The notes below the pieces were generated by a model that did not search any database, was not told where the DNA came from, and saw only the letters and a list, made by a program, of their open reading frames with translations. Made by a program: the position numbers and the translations under genes. This document shows positions 63,093-64,000 of a stretch of 64,000 nt of DNA, one piece after another; the first letter of the stretch is position 1; the number at the start of each line of letters is the position of its first letter. The DNA is from Loktanella sp. SALINAS62 (lineage in GTDB: Bacteria > Pseudomonadota > Alphaproteobacteria > Rhodobacterales > Rhodobacteraceae). The stretch lies in assembly GCF_018263905.1 (NCBI RefSeq), contig NZ_JAAFZU010000027.1, positions 104,289-168,288 of the forward strand, written 5' to 3'.

Positions 63093-63988
63093 GGTTCAGG
63101 TTCGTCGAGGAACAGCGTGGCACCTTCCAGATCAACCGACTTTGCCAGGTGATGAATGCCAGCCCACGTGGGTTGCGGGCACATCACAGCCGTCCTGCCA
63201 GTCGCAGGCAGCGCATGGACATGGTCGTCCTGGCGCACATCAAGGAGCAGTCGCGTTTGAGCCTGGGCAGTTATGGTCGGCCGAGAATGACCGAAGAACT
63301 CAAGGAGGTTGGCGTTGATGTAGGGCACCGGCGTGTCGGACGGCTGATGCGTGAGAACGGAATTGTCGTTGAAAGGACAAGGAAGTTCAAAGCGACCACG
63401 GACAGCGACCACACGTTCAACATCGCGCCGAACCTTCTGGACCGTGACTTCACAGCGGATCGGCCCAACCAAAAATGGGCGGGCGATATCAGTTACATCT
63501 GGACCCGCGAGGGGTGGCTGTATCTGGCGGTCATCCTCGATCTGCATTCGCGGCGTGTCATCGGCTGGGCTGTCAGCAACCGCATGAAACGCGATCTGGC
63601 GATCCGGGCGCTGAAGATGGCCATCGCACTGCGGTCACCGCCTCGGGGCTGCATCTTCCACAGCGATCGCGGCAGCCAATACTGTTCACACGACTATCAG
63701 AAGGTCCTGCGCGAGCACGGCCTGAAGCCATCGATGAGCGGCAAAGGCAACTGCTATGACAACGCCGCAGTTTTACGTCGGGAAAACAGTCTCCCAGACT
63801 GTTTTCTGATCCTCCTCACCTTCTTCAAGACCATCAAGGCCGAGTTGATCTGGCGGCGCACCTGGCAAACCCGCCGACAGGCTGAGACGGCCATCTTCCA
63901 ATACATCAACGGCTTCTATAACCCGCGCCGTCGGCATTCAGCATTGGGAGGCAAAAGCCCCTTGGCCTTCGAACGCCAAGTGGCCTAA
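63089..63988 (+). CDS. IS3-family transposase OrfB, interrupted near the catalytic Glu
   Basis: This 299-aa integrase-type protein has the first Asp in WAGDISYIWT and the second in HSDRGSQY, then GKGNCYDNAAV. In IS3 OrfB the catalytic Glu comes next (AVETFFKTIK, 35 residues after the second Asp). Here AAV is followed by about 16 foreign residues (LRRENSLPDCFLILLT) before FFKTIKAELIWRRTW. The foreign part is encoded by a perfect hairpin (63782-63806). The frame is kept, but the Glu is displaced or lost, so the enzyme is probably inactive. The C-terminal YINGFYNPRRRHSALG is normal. Confidence 0.85.
   Translation: MRFRFVEEQRGTFQINRLCQVMNASPRGLRAHHSRPASRRQRMDMVVLAHIKEQSRLSLGSYGRPRMTEELKEVGVDVGHRRVGRLMRENGIVVERTRKFKATTDSDHTFNIAPNLLDRDFTADRPNQKWAGDISYIWTREGWLYLAVILDLHSRRVIGWAVSNRMKRDLAIRALKMAIALRSPPRGCIFHSDRGSQYCSHDYQKVLREHGLKPSMSGKGNCYDNAAVLRRENSLPDCFLILLTFFKTIKAELIWRRTWQTRRQAETAIFQYINGFYNPRRRHSALGGKSPLAFERQVA
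63782..63806. repeat. Palindromic insertion inside IS3 orfB
   Basis: GAAAACAGTCT (63782-63792) and AGACTGTTTTC (63796-63806) form a perfect 11-bp stem with a CCC loop. It lies in a segment (about 63766-63811) that standard IS3 orfB genes do not have. It looks like a small mobile palindrome (REP- or MITE-like). Confidence 0.65.
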
Positions 63989-64000
63989 ACGAGCACGCGG

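Overview
The window reads as chromosome or large plasmid DNA of a GC-rich alphaproteobacterium, most likely a marine Rhodobacterales (Roseobacter-type) species. This is an inference from the density of TRAP, TTT and ABC uptake systems, the short intergenic spaces, ATGA/TGATG start-stop overlaps, the protein families present and the recombination of sugar-acid genes. No rRNA, tRNA or CRISPR array was seen. The window is dominated by catabolism of small sugar acids.

Layout. 1-6.5 kb: end of a small membrane protein, a DUF892 protein, a PCMT/erythromycin-esterase fusion, a diheme cytochrome c beside a periplasmic PQQ sugar dehydrogenase, and a TerC-type membrane protein with a hairpin over its ribosome binding site. 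6.7-21.7 kb: a GntR regulator, a TRAP transporter, the L-threonate/D-erythronate pathway (ltnD-otnK-otnC-otnI plus denD) and a pentonate (Weimberg-type) module (xylX-like, xylD-like, two dehydrogenases), joined by four copies of a TTGGTATACCAA-like operator. 22-26.6 kb: a LacI regulator with a sugar ABC transporter. 26.7-28.2 kb: an IS21 remnant, an orphan cis-prenyltransferase and a recombinase remnant. 28.3-33.9 kb: a TTT transporter translationally coupled to a gamma-glutamyltransferase, with a divergent LysR gene. 33.9-34.9 kb: pieces of at least four insertion sequences. 35-43.1 kb: a dipeptide-type ABC transporter operon that also carries a 2-hydroxyacid dehydrogenase and a DUF475/TerC protein, with a LysR gene and an EamA exporter. 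44.1-48.2 kb: a plus-strand operon of a cytoplasmic sialidase-like protein, PdxA2, a DapA-family lyase and an iron alcohol dehydrogenase. 48.2-58.2 kb: a ten-gene minus-strand operon (IlvD/EDD dehydratase, two DapA-family enzymes, two SDRs, an aldo/keto reductase, an RraA-like protein, a ketoglutarate-semialdehyde-type dehydrogenase, a short DUF1537 kinase and a GntR regulator), divergent from a second TTT transporter with its own LacI regulator. 62.6-64 kb: an IS6 remnant and an IS3 element whose transposase is interrupted by a palindrome.

How it fits together. Aldoses could be oxidised in the periplasm by the PQQ enzyme and cytochrome c; aldonates and tetronates are imported by the TRAP, TTT and ABC systems; tetronates go to DHAP through the Otn enzymes; pentonates go through 2-keto-3-deoxy acids and ketoglutarate semialdehyde to 2-oxoglutarate. 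The least explained part is 44.1-58.3 kb: two convergent operons that together hold a PdxA2/DUF1537 kinase pair, a sialidase-like protein and three DapA-family enzymes. It is the best candidate here for an undescribed acid-sugar pathway; its substrate cannot be read from sequence.
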